From Ottelia alismoides (Eukaryota; Streptophyta; Magnoliopsida; Alismatales; Hydrocharitaceae): a stretch of DNA of 64,000 bases. The position numbers and the translations under genes were made by a program. Below, piece after piece: positions 10,339 through 21,065 of this stretch. Where the stretch lies: positions 124,001 through 188,000 of the forward strand of contig JAZKJV010007261.1 in NCBI GenBank assembly GCA_037367405.1. The letters are read 5' to 3'. Within the stretch, counting starts at the first letter, position 1; every line of letters begins with the position of its first letter. The notes under the pieces are model-generated. The model had not been told where the DNA came from. It did no database searches and saw nothing but the letters and a program-made list of their open reading frames with translations.

Positions 10339-11545
10339 AAAATATACAAGGATTTGCAACAGAATTTCTGATGGACAAAGATAAAGAACGACATTGCAGA
10401 ATTTATTGTTAATTGCTTGGTATGTCAGTAGATCAAGATCGAACATTAGCGACCAACGGGCCCAGTTCAACCCTTGGAGGCTGAATGGAAGTCGGAGCAC
10501 ATAATGATGGACATCATCATTGGTTTACCCAAGACAACGAAACATCGTTATGACACCATATGGGCAATTGTTGATCGATTGATCAAATCGACACATTTCC
10601 TGCCTATCCGCCTAGATCAATTGACAGACAGTCTAGCTGAATTATATATGAATGAAATCGTCAGCTTTCATGGTGTTCCCACATAAATTATGTCCGATCG
10701 AGACACACAATTTACCTCTCACTTATGAAAGAGTTTTCAGTATGCTTTGGGCACTCAATTGAAGATCAGCACTTCTTTCCATCCGTAGACTGATGATCGA
10801 TCAGAAAGGACCATCAAAATGCTAGAAGATATGTTGAGAGCATGTGCTTTTGATTTTTCAGGTGGCTGGGATAGGCATCTCCCATTAGTGGAGTTTGCTC
10901 ACAATAACAGCTACCATTTGATCATCAAGATGTCTCCCTATGAAGCATTGTATGGGAGACCTTGCAGATCACCCTCATGTTGGAGTGATTTTAGCGAGAA
11001 GCACATCTTGGGATCAGAACTTGTTCAGACAAGTAAGCAGGGTGTTGAATTAATAAGAAAGAGATTGTTGGCAGCTCAAAGTAGGCAAAAATCTTACGTT
11101 GATCGTCACAGAATAGAATTGAGTTAGGAAGTTAGGGAGCATGTGTTCCTAAAGATCTCTCCAACCAAAGGTGTCTAACGATTGGGTAAAAAGGGAAAGC
11201 TCACTCCCAGATGCTTAGGACCTTTTGAGATTCTACAACGGATCAGAGAGGTGGCATATCGTATTGCATTACCACCTCAATACTCGAAACTACACGATGT
11301 ATTTCATGTGTCTATGCTGAGGAAGTACACTCCTGATCCTTCACATGTGATCGAGCACGAGACCATCGACATTCAGCCAAGCCTGACCATTGAGGAGAAA
11401 CCTGTCCTTATAGTTGATCGTATAGACCATCAATTTCGCCGGCGTATAGTTCCGATGGTCAAGGACCTCTAGCAGCATCATCAAAAGAAGGAGGCCACCT
11501 AGGAGTTGGAAAGTGAAATGCGAGAGAAGTACCGGTAACTTTTCG
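10331..11545 (+). pseudogene. Ty3/gypsy integrase and chromodomain relic (outer Tekay-like element)
   Basis: The reading starts inside the integrase zinc domain (KIYKDLQQNF, then NCLVCQ). It passes through the catalytic core (MMDIIIGLPKTT, with M-M-D-I in place of the usual SMDFV; IMSDRDTQFTSHL; ERTIKMLEDMLRA) and ends with the C-terminal and chromodomain region ([30 protein letters not shown]). Several stops interrupt it, near 10370, 10684, 10725, 10789, 11126, 11177, 11470 and 11501. In an active element integrase inserts the cDNA and the chromodomain guides it to chromatin. Order and sequence agree with the intact Tekay copy at 26560-28620. It is followed by the typical AAATTTCGAGGACGA 3' segment. 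Confidence 0.85.
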
Positions 11546-11585
11546 GATGTCCCTTTACTAAAGAAATTTCGAGGACGATTTTTTT

Positions 11586-11598
11586 AAGGATGGTAGAT
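11586..11598 (+). other. Polypurine tract of the outer element
   Basis: AAGGATGGTAGAT lies directly before the TGTAATGGCTTG start of the 3' LTR, after the chromovirus-typical TTCGAGGACGA...TTTTTTTAAGG segment. Confidence 0.7.
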
Positions 11599-11731
11599 TG
11601 TAATGGCTTGATTTTTACAGCCAACTTTCCTTCAATTGCCCCAATTACTAGCATGATTCGTTTCTTAATTTAGTGGGTATTAATGACACATTAATTGCTC
11701 CATTGAGAGACTTCAGAAGGACTTTTCCCCT
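11599..11731 (+). repeat. 3' LTR of the outer element, first part
   Basis: This is the first 133 bp of the LTR, interrupted at 11732. The last five bases, CCCCT (11727-11731), are the target duplication of the inserted element and reappear at 37241-37245. Confidence 0.9.
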
Positions 11732-14700
11732 TGACGAGCCGCGAATTTATCTGCGTTAATATGCGTGAATTATCGAGTGTTTAAATTAATGTTGAATGTG
11801 TTGTTGTTGGGCAATCGGAATCGGTCAAGAAATAACCACAATAATTTATTCAATTTTATTCAAAGTGGTTTAATGTTTATTTTACTCGGGCAAGTCCCGA
11901 GTTCGAACTCAAGGAGGTGAAAGAACAACCTAGAATTTTGTCTATCAAAGTTTGCGCACAATTTTCGAGACGGTATTTTTTAGTATTTTTAATGCAATTT
12001 TGTGATGCAAAATGCAAATACGATCAATTTAAGAGACTAAAAAGCAAAGATCAATCAACGATGTCTGAAAAATATGAAACTTGGCCGAGATGTCAATAAT
12101 GATGAAATGAATGCACTAGATTTTTTGGAATTTTTAGTTGCAAGAAAAATATTTTATGAATTTATGAATGCAAATGATGCAAATTTCAATATTTAATTAT
12201 TATAAAAATTAAACCTATTTATTTCCAAGGTATCCAAGATCTATCACTAGGTAATGGATCTCAAAAAAATACTAAACCTCAAAATACAAGATTTAATACC
12301 TATTACAAATTAAATATTAAAATATGCAAAATGATTTTTATAAGACCATGCAAATGCAAATCTTTTTCGGCACAATGTAACATACAACTAATTCTACAAT
12401 GCTTGAATTTTCGGCAATTTTCATAGCAACGGTTAATTACTTATAAGTTTTCAAGCACAGAGTGGGCAAAATATGCAATTTTCGCAAGAAACAATATTTT
12501 TAATTAACCACAAACCACAAAAATATTATAAGCATGCCATATAGTAGAGAATTAGTTGAGAAACTTAATGTAATTTTTTAACTAATAAAATGATGTAATA
12601 AAGCAGTTCAAAGTGGAGGGGGAACACAGGGGTAACACTACAAAACTACAATAATAAAATAAATATGAAATTACATTTGAAGGAATTAACTATAATTACC
12701 GAGAATCCTGGGGTGATTTTGCAAAATTTCTAGAAGGTCACGTGCTACGCACGTGAACTATGGTGCATGGGTGAATGTAAGAATTGGCAGATCTTCGAGG
12801 TTTCTGTGGCAAAAATGTCCCAAACATGCATGCGCAGAGCACGTGCCTTCCGGGCTTTGGGTTCTTCTAGAAATAAAGTGCCCCCGGGGGGCTGGCTGCA
12901 AATAACCCAGGAAACACGTGAGAAGCACGTGACTGCCTAGGACTTGGACCCGACGGAGCAACAGAAGGGGGAAGGCGGTATGTCGGCGGAGGCGGTCGAC
13001 GGTGAAGCGTTTTGAGGAAGATGAGGGCCGACCACTGGAGGTGGGAGCACGGTGGAGGTGCAATCGGAGTGTCCGACACACAACCGGGGGTCGTTGGGGG
13101 CGAGGAGCTGTCAGGCGAAGTGTCGTTGACCGGTGGCGCAGTGTGTGAGCAACTAGCGCAGAGGAGACGAGGCGTAGGTGGAGGAGCGGCTGAAATGCCT
13201 AGAAGTCGGTGGAGGTGGCTCCTGGCTCCGGCCAGGAGGTTTCGAAGAAGGGGGGTGCTCCGTGGTTATGAAGGCGTCATCGTTGGTCGTTGGCACAACG
13301 GAGACCGGAGCTGAGCAAGCGTAGGTGATGCGGCTGCAACGAGGCCTATGGCCTCGGATCTCACCAAGAAGATACCGGGATGTCACCCTGGTGGTTGTTT
13401 TAAGGAGCGAATCGGCGAATGGGGGAAAATGAGGGAGGCAGCAGTGGTTAAATAGTAGGGAAGAAGGGGGCCAGCGATGGATTGAAAAGAGATGCAATCG
13501 GGGATTGGGATTCGATTGGGGTGGCAGCGACGTAAAGATGGAAAGGGGATCGGGGAGGATTGAGTGCGAGAACGGGGAGAAATACAATAGGGGTGGCGGC
13601 GACGAAATTTAGGGGGAAGGGTCGGGGAAATTGGAGGCGGCGCCGCCCGATATGGAAAGTGAGAGAGAGGGGCGGAGGAAGGAGATGGCTCCTGGGTCGT
13701 CCGATCGGCCAAAGATCGGATGGCCCAGATGAAGCCATGTGTTTTTTATTTTTTTATTTTTTTAAGAATTTTTGTAAATTTTTTAATAAAAATAAAGGAA
13801 AATAAAATCCAAAAATGTGTGACACGGGGCAGCTCCAGGAGCTGCCACGTGTCAGCCCCAGAAAAATTGAAAAATAAATATAATAATAAATATGTAAAAA
13901 AAGTAAATGACCTCAGATCGAAAAAATTTCTTCATGAAAGTTGCTTGTCTCAATGAGATCTACAACTTTCATGAAGAGATCAAAATCAATAATTTGCGTA
14001 AAGTGATATTTTTGAGGTACTCTATGTACATAGAACACCTTGATTTTTGGGTTTTATAATTTTTTGCCATTTTGAAACCAGATAAAAATCTAGAAAAATA
14101 TGATAAAATCAAATATAAATATTTACATATTAATCTATTTTTTTGTTTAGTAATTAAAAAAAGAAGAAATAAAAAATACCAAAAAGACAATTTTTGTATA
14201 GACAGTTAGTGAGGACTCGGATTCAGTTAATTTCTTTTATTTCAAGCTCATTTTGGATCTGGATTTTTGCACATTTTAATAAAACTTTTATCAAAGTAAG
14301 TAAATAAAAAAGAAATAAAATAAAATGAGTTAATTATATACATAAAATAATAGGTCTAAAACCAATAAAATACTAAATGTAGAAAAGAGGCCCAAAACCC
14401 AATTTTCACATATGAGCTCTGATTCACTTGAACTTGGTCTTGTTTTGAAGGTATTTGAATGTACATTAGTTCAAAAGTGAGTAAGATCAAATAGGACAAT
14501 GTGTGATGAAGATATCAAGGTTTTAGTCTAGAAATCCTAGAACTAGGGTTTGGGTTTTTGGTCCACTTATTTAGGTTAGTGAATTTTTTTTATATTTTTC
14601 ATTTATTCATGTTAGTAATATGTACACAATGGAGGTGATTTCAGGTCATTTGAAGTTAGCATTAATTAGCTAAAAATCTGGGAAGTTAGGATATTTTACA

Positions 14701-14878
14701 GGTCAATTGGGCTGAGATTTTTGGCTTCTTATTTTGTGCAATTATGAGTGATAAAATGCAATTTTTATCAAAACATGCATGAATGCTAATTATGCAATAT
14801 AAATGAAGAAAGACCAATGAATTTTAGGGATTTGAGCTTAATTCATGTTTTTTAGAGTAATGAATTTGAGATTCATCA
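11732..14878 (-). repeat. 3' LTR (copy A) of the nested Ty3/gypsy element
   Basis: 3147 bp, plus-strand ends TGACGAGCCGCG and GAGATTCATCA. It matches 34106-37240 throughout. A GC-rich block (about 12770-13735) in otherwise AT-rich DNA produces many overlapping short open frames, none of which I accept as genes. It holds a 35-bp palindrome at 13820-13854. Confidence 0.9.
13820..13854. repeat. 35-bp imperfect palindrome in LTR A
   Basis: The arms are TGACACG-G-GGCAGCTCC and GGAGCTGCC-A-CGTGTCA around a single A, with one non-pairing position (G13827 against A13847). The equivalent in LTR B is 36171-36205. Confidence 0.85.
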
Positions 14879-14890
14879 TCCCCTTTTACT
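14879..14890 (-). other. Polypurine tract for LTR A
   Basis: On the minus strand the sequence is taaaagggga directly before TGATGAATCTC, the coding-strand start of the LTR. This sets the orientation of the element as minus. Confidence 0.75.
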
Positions 14891-16121
14891 TAAACCATGC
14901 TCATTCCTGAGCATCAAAAGAAATGCAATGAGGTGAAATGAGATTGGATTCCACACCAAGATCATGAGCTGAAAGTGAAAATGGAAATAGATTCGACCTT
15001 TGGATTATCAGTGTAGCGGAACCTCTATAAGACATAGAATTTTAAAATCAATAGCCTTCAAGTTCTACACATCATTGTTACAGTTTCGGCTCAGAAGTCA
15101 TCTTAGATCAATCCTCCTCCCAAAGCATACCCCATGAACATCAAACAATCGACTCATGTATGTGAAAGGTTTTAGCTCTTCCTATCCAGAATGCCAGACT
15201 ACCTTGCAAACCTCCTCTCAGTAACTCGTCCTTGGGGAGTCAGGTATTTCCTTCTAAGGTATATCGTGTTTTGTTCACAATCGAATAGAGGGAGAAATTA
15301 GAAGAAGTAGAAAAGAAGTGGAGGGTGGCCACTGTAGTCACCTCTCCATGTGAAGCCGACCAGTTTAGCCAAGTCTCCACCAAGATCTACAGGTTTCATG
15401 AAGCTTGGACCTTTTTGGTCAAATGTTTATTTGACAGTAGCTTCTTTGTATTTGGATTTTTGGTAGCTTCGCTTGGATCTTGTTGTGCCCCTACGAATAT
15501 AGAATCTTTTTTTCCGTACATGTTTTGGGGTCTTAGAAAAAATTATGCCAAGTTGTCCATCCCTTTTCCGAAGCTTTATTTCAACCCATACTCCGGTCTT
15601 TATATGTCCATGCTACTAGAAAAGAAACTCACATAGTCTTCCAACACCCCGTATGAGTTGAGCTAAGTACATAGTGCGAGAGTACAAATTAATTCCTTAT
15701 TCCAGAGTCGTACCTAAAATGAAGAGACCAGGTTAGACACTAAGAGTCAAATACTGCACATTGTCATGTGGAACTCAAAGAATTAAGTCATAGACCTGAA
15801 GTTCATAAAATCCTATTTCTCGATGAAGTTCCTCTGAAAATTAAGTGGATTAAGGTCAAGTCCAGACCACTCTCGGTTTCTACTCATAACGTGATTCAGA
15901 ATCCAAGGCAAATGCAAATGCATGTAATGCTGGATGAAGTGTAGGTGTGTGAAATGTAGATACAAATATTTTCTTTGGACTTTTGTGATGTTTTTTTGGA
16001 AACATTTTTTATGCAAAAATGAATAAGAAGCCATTTTTTCACAATTTTTGGTTGGACAAAGTCAGTGTTAGTAGCAAAACTTTCTTTTTTTATTTGTTTT
16101 GTTTTTTTCAAGTTAGTTATA
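14891..16121 (-). other. Non-coding 3' region of the nested element
   Basis: About 1.2 kb between LTR A and LTR C. I find no conserved domain on either strand; a 103-codon plus-strand open frame at 15325-15636 looks accidental. It most likely is 3' untranslated sequence of the element that owns LTR A. Confidence 0.45.
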
Positions 16122-19109
16122 TGATAATGCGGTTCCGACCTACGCTTAAGATTGTCGGTGTAGAGAGAAAATCCGCAGAGTGGGAACCGTGTTGATCAAA
16201 CAAAAATACGATAAAATAGGAGAGAGAGAGAGATAAAGTGGCTTTTTATCCTATTTTATCGTTCACTATTTATTTTACCAGGTGAGTGTGCCTGGGTCGA
16301 ATTTAAGGAGGTAGAATATCGAAACTTCGGTTTTTGAGACAAGAAAGAAATTCCAAAAAAAATATCTTTATTCTTGATTTTACAGAGAAAGAAATTGAAA
16401 AGAAATCAAAAGAAATACGGCTCAAAACTAACCCGAGATAGCGAAAATTGAAATGACACAACGAAGCAACAAAAATTCTGGAAAAATACTCAAAATTTGT
16501 CTTGGGTAGTTATCAGGCTACCCTAAAAAATCGTAAAAAAATACGGAACATTCGAGGTCCAAACAATGCCTACAAGCCAGAGGCATAACTACAAAGAAAA
16601 GTTATTGTTTTATTACAAAAAAGTCCCTGTGGGGATTGAAATGAAGAGAAAACTATAGGAATTACATTTAGGTCCCTATACGGGGATCTAAATGCAATTT
16701 CTAGAAACGTTTGGGGTGCGTGTGAAAATATGGAACTTTGTTGGATTTATTATGCATGTTTTCACTGTTTCAGAACGGATGATTAGGATTAGAAGCTGGA
16801 GCTCGATCAGGGACTTTCGTACTTGCCACGTGTCGCACACCTGTGCGTCCTTGTTGTTCTTGCTATTCTTGAGATCTGGTGCGCGGCTGACGACGGTGTC
16901 TTCTTGTCTGAATTTTCTCTGGCGAATGCTTCGATACTTGGGCCTCCGGCGGGGCCAGAGGGGTAACGCCTTCACCCCTCGAGCTCGCCCGAGGTGGTGC
17001 TCCTCCGTAGGCAGTGGAAGGTGATGGTTATCCGCCGATGAAATTCACGGTTCAACTGATTCTGGAAGATGAAAACGAGGTTGCACCTTCTTCGATTGAG
17101 AATTTCGTTGGATTTCTTGCTCCAGATGGACTTGTTTGTTGCGTCTAATGAAAGCTAGATCTGCAAGGGATGAATTTGTGCTCGATTTGCGAAGAAATCG
17201 GCCAACAATTGTAAGGTTTGTAAGATCAAAGATGAGGTTTCCAGTATTAATGAAAAATGTCGTGAAAAATATGAAAGAATAAAGCACAAATTTGATTGAT
17301 TTCGAGAGGGATTTGAGGTGTGAATTTCATGGGCATCTAAGCACTATGATTAACCAACCTAATTATGCAATTATCTACCTTAATCACAGCACGTATTTCG
17401 AGAAAGAAAATAGTGAAGGTGGAGGAATAGATCTAGGTCTAGTGAGGAGTATTACCTCGGATAACAGCTCGACGGTCGATCCTTCCCATAGCTTGATGCG
17501 GCGTTGGGTGGCGATGCAAGGCGAGTGGTCACCCTGGAGCTTCTCCTCCGACATTCTTCTTCCACGCGAGGTGGTGGATGGGTGTTGTCACCACCGGATA
17601 CGGCCGGCACGAGGCGAGGAAGAAGGAGGGTCGGCATTATAACTGGGGGGTTCGGTAGTTGGAGAAGTCTAGTTGGTTGCGCCAACTTTGGGGGAATTTA
17701 TAGGTGAATCGGCAAGGAGTAAGGAGAGATCCAATGGTAGGCGTGGATGAAGGTAGTTAGGGGAAGAAGGTGAAGGGTTAAGATCAAGCTAGGAGGTTAG
17801 AAATGGAGCGGGAGAATTTGTTGAAGAACGACCGGTGGAACAGAATGTTGCACCAGCTTCTTGGAGAAGAAGAACCAGGTGCTGACACATGTCAGCACCT
17901 GGTTGTCCAGATGTTAAAAATACACTATAAATTATATAATAAATAGTATATGTCCTTTTTTCAATAGGTAAATGAAAAATAAAGAGAATTAAATTATCTA
18001 AATTATGGTATAATTACTTTTTATAAATAATAAATATTATTCGAAATATAAATATTATATTAATAAATAGGAATAAATAATACTTAATAAATAGGTTTTG
18101 AATTTTTAATTCAATAAATAATTAATTATGTATTAATTTTATATTTTCTTAATTATTAGAATAATAAATAAAACCTTTGAGAATTTTTGTGGATTTTAAT
18201 AACTTAGTTTAGATATATTAAAAAATGCATGTGTAAATCATATAGTTCACTTTCATTTATAAATCAGGGTTTTAGATTTTATTAAAATAATAAATAAGCT
18301 CCAAAAATTCTGAAATAATTCATGGTGAAAATACAAAATCATGAAAATAATTATAAATTATAAAATTAATAAAACTATAATAATGTGTTCTAAATAAAAT
18401 AAATAGCCCAAAAACCATGTCGTCATTAGGTCCCAAAACTGACTTTTTGCAAACAGGCTCTGATTTTAATGAAACCACCTCCATTAATTAGAGAATATTA
18501 TTTTATGAACTTTAAAGGTAAGTAAAGTGAAATTGGAGTTTGTATGAGAAAGTTATGATGTTATGAATTTGACAATTTAACAATGTAAAAGATGGATTTC
18601 TTAGCATATATACAAGATAATATTTTTAACTTATTTTTATGTTTTTATATATATTTTTAGAAATAATTAGGAAAAGAGTTTGGTGAAAAATATATACATA
18701 TGAATTAATTAAAAATCAATGAAGATTTGATATTTATTTGATAAATAATGAAGATTGTGTGGAGTGTATCTTTAATTATTTTTATGATTTTCTTTCCTTA
18801 TCTCCCCCTACTTGTTTGTTTGTCGACCAATCCATGCTGACTTGGTCTCGGGGGTTAAGCTATAAATATATATTATAGCTATATTTATATTTTCTGAGTC
18901 ATATTGTACATATATACATATTTACAATCTGCCTTCTTTTCTTTATTTTTATTCTTTTATTTATTTACATATTTTTTATGCATAAAAGTGCATTTTTATT
19001 CATGAATGGGGTTTTGATAAAAGGTGGAAACTAACAAATATTTGCATGTATTTGTTAAGGGTTTTAAGACCTAATGCGACAGAAATGTTAATGAATCTTG
19101 GATTCATCA
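16122..19109 (-). repeat. Third LTR (copy C) of a related Ty3/gypsy family
   Basis: 2988 bp, plus-strand ends TGATAATGCGG and GGATTCATCA. The coding-strand start TGATGAATCCAAGATTCATTA resembles that of LTR A (TGATGAATCTCAAATTCATTA), and the overall layout is alike (AAGGAGGT...AAC motif near the U5 end, GC-rich block, palindrome, AT-rich U3), but the sequence is far diverged. A purine-rich tract follows on its internal side, so it is a 3' LTR of a minus-strand element. No partner 5' LTR and no target duplication were found (flanks TTATA and TTACC). Confidence 0.7.
17875..17902. repeat. 28-bp palindrome in LTR C
   Basis: Arms CCAGGTGCTGACA and TGTCAGCACCTGG pair perfectly over 13 bp around CA. 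It sits at the place in the LTR where A and B have their own palindrome, and shares the TGACA...TGTCA core with them. Confidence 0.85.
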
Positions 19110-19122
19110 TTACCCACCCCGT
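19110..19122 (-). other. Polypurine-like tract for LTR C
   Basis: On the minus strand ACGGGGTGGGTAA lies directly before TGATGAATCC. Confidence 0.6.
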
Positions 19123-19188
19123 AAATACATATATACTTACGCGAAAGTACGAGCTATGGGTAAAATATATAGAAAATATATATACACA

Positions 19189-19560
19189 CCCCCCTATACT
19201 TAGCGAGTGTTGTGTCCTCGGAGCACAAGCAGCGTAGAGAAGATATAGCTCGGGCTAAGCATAAGAGAGTGAAAAAACAAGAAAAAGATAGATCGGCCTG
19301 CCCCCCTATACTTAGGCTGCGAACAGTCTAAGTATAGAAGAAGAGCGAAAATGAGGCGGTCGGGATATGTGAATGAAGAGAGTATATACAAATGAGCATC
19401 GGTTCCCCCTATACTTAGGCTTTGGTCAGCCTAAGAATAGAAGAAGGGTGGAAATGAGGCGATCGTGAGATGGGGAGAATGGTATATACATATGGCATCA
19501 GTCCCCCCTATACTTAGGCTTTGGCCTAAGTAGAGGAAGAAGATGTACAAGAAGATCAAT
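19189..19560 (-). repeat. Tandem repeats with purine tract and hairpin
   Basis: Four units start with a C5-6TATACTTAG block at 19189, 19301, 19405 and 19503 (spacings 112, 104 and 98). On the coding (minus) strand each carries CTAAGTATAGGGGG, which resembles a polypurine tract. In units 2-4 the block folds back: TATACTTAG/CTAAGTATA in unit 2, CTTAGGCT/AGCCTAAG in unit 3 and CTTAGGC/GCCTAAG in unit 4. The rest of the unit shares GAAGAAG, AAATGAGGCG and TATATACA motifs. It lies just upstream of LTR C, in the 3' untranslated region of its element. Confidence 0.75.
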
Positions 19561-19879
19561 GGGATCGAGAGGGAGGGTGGGTAGCTGATGAATAAGGTGG
19601 TTTTCGACCAATCGTTTTGTGAGACTGTGGTGGGAGATCGTAATGATAAGAAGGAGATGAAGCATATGATTCCCAACCATTATCAATGTTATTCTTAGAG
19701 AAATCATGCGGGAGAGTAGATGAAGCATATGAATCAGATGAAAGATAACCATCATCGGAGTTATCCTCAGAGGAATAGTATTTGAAAGTGGAGACACTCC
19801 AGATATTCTTGTTCTTTATTTGCTTCAGTTGTTTTCTCAAAATTCGTTCCTTCTTGGGATCAAGTGATTCATCCTCAGA

Positions 19880-20158
19880 TTATGAATACTCTGGAGCACC
19901 AGTCTCAGTCAGCTCATAAGAAATTGTTCCAGTATATTTAATGAGACCAGGAGAATCGGCTTTGGATGAATAATAGTGAGGAACAAGAGTCGTCCAACGG
20001 AAATCGAAGTTTGGATCCTTGCGAAGGTAGGGTTTTAGAACTGTCGAACAAACCTCACTCATGTAGATTACCTTTTCTGAACCTGATGAGGGATCATCAA
20101 ACGATTCCTCTTCCGTAAGGTCAAGGGAAACCTTCTTTTTAGATGAAGGAGCATCCAT
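19880..20158 (-). pseudogene. Small acidic open frame after the protease region, unknown
   Basis: A 92-codon frame starting MDAPSSKKKVSLDL with a Ser/Glu/Asp-rich stretch (EEESFDDPSSGSEK), then VPHYYSSKADSPGLIKYTG. I do not recognise it. It lies downstream of the protease relic on the same strand. A further frame at 19556-19840 follows it. They may be pieces of one protein broken by frameshifts. Confidence 0.35.
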
Positions 20159-20256
20159 TTTGTTTCTTTAAGGTGTTGTTCCTGGGAGTGAGGTATTGAC
20201 ACTCGAGTCTCCAGATGAATTCCCATTGAAATTTTCTCCTTCGTCAGTGTTCGTCC

Positions 20257-20613
20257 TGCATATTTGTTCTTAATTTTCTTAATGTTGGTGCACTCCTGAG
20301 TTGGATTGATTTAGTCAAGGTAGTAAGAGAAGGTTAACTCAGGGTGACCCATATATATGTCTCAAGATCATATAAGAAAAACTTTTCTATGGTGAGAGGA
20401 GCGGGAAATGGATCATTGGGGAGAGTCTCTGCATATTTGTTCTCAATTGACTTGATGTTGGTGCATTCCAGTGTTGGGTTGATTTGATCAAGGTAGTCAG
20501 GGAAGGTTTCGGTCGACTTAGGGTGCGCCCATGCATGTCTTAGGATCATATGAGTCATATATTCGATTTTCCATGGTGAGAGCAGCAGGAAATGGAACAG
20601 TGTGGAGAGTCTC
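20257..20613 (-). repeat. Two tandem units of about 175 bp in coding-like sequence
   Basis: Units start TGCATATTTGTTCT at 20257 and 20430 and share GTTGGTGCA, GATCAAGGTAGT, AGGATCATAT, TGGTGAGAG and GAGAGTCTCT landmarks in the same order. Translated on the minus strand both give a PFPA(A/P)LT(M/I)E and INPT(L/Q)ECTNIK pattern. Confidence 0.75.
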
Positions 20614-21057
20614 TAAACCGATAGTCTCATCAACAACCACTATCTCTAGTGTAGCAACGAGATAGGGCTCATCTATCGCTTGATGGTTTCGGTTGTCGAG
20701 GGTTTCGTGGGTTACCTCAGAGAATTGTGGTTCCTTAAAGACTGGTTGATATTGAAGTGCTCCCAATACTGTAAAATTGATTTCCCGAGTCTCACACTCA
20801 ATAATTGCCTTAGCCAATGCCAAGAATGGATTTCTGAGAATGATTGGAGAATGGGTGAATTCCCCTTGATGTTTAATATTGATGATCATGAAGTATGCTT
20901 TGAGCGGAGCACCTTGGAATGTAACGATGACTGAAATTGTTCCTCTAGGCCACTTTATTGATCGATTAGCCAGTTGAACGATCTCTCTTATCTTCTTGAT
21001 AGGTCCAAGTTTGACCTTGTCAAATACAGAGGTTGGGAGGATATTGATTGGTGAGTC
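20518..21057 (-). pseudogene. Retropepsin (protease) relic of Athila/Tat type
   Basis: An open frame of 179 codons without its own start. It begins DSPINILPTSVFDKVKLG, then EIVQLANRSIKWPRG, a non-conserved middle, and SPIILRNPFLALAKAIIE. Athila/Tat-type Ty3/gypsy proteases have the same order: D-x-G-A-S-I-N-L-M-P, LxLADRSxxxPxG, and PIILGRPFLATxxAxID. The catalytic D-T/S-G-A is shortened here (DS then P), so the enzyme would be inactive. In a live element it cuts the Gag-Pol polyprotein inside virus-like particles. The frame runs on into tandem-repeat protein and no reverse transcriptase follows. Confidence 0.7.
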
Positions 21058-21065
21058 TCATTGAT

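Noticed and set aside
12758..13805. Many overlapping open frames of 60-144 codons on both strands
   Set aside because: They lie in the GC-rich part of an LTR, overlap in several frames, have no domain and do not persist in the homologous LTR at 35046-36137.
16122..19114. LTR C as a solo LTR with its own target duplication
   Set aside because: The flanks TTATA and TTACC agree at three of five bases only, and a purine tract with 3'-UTR-like repeats follows it, which suggests internal sequence belongs to it.
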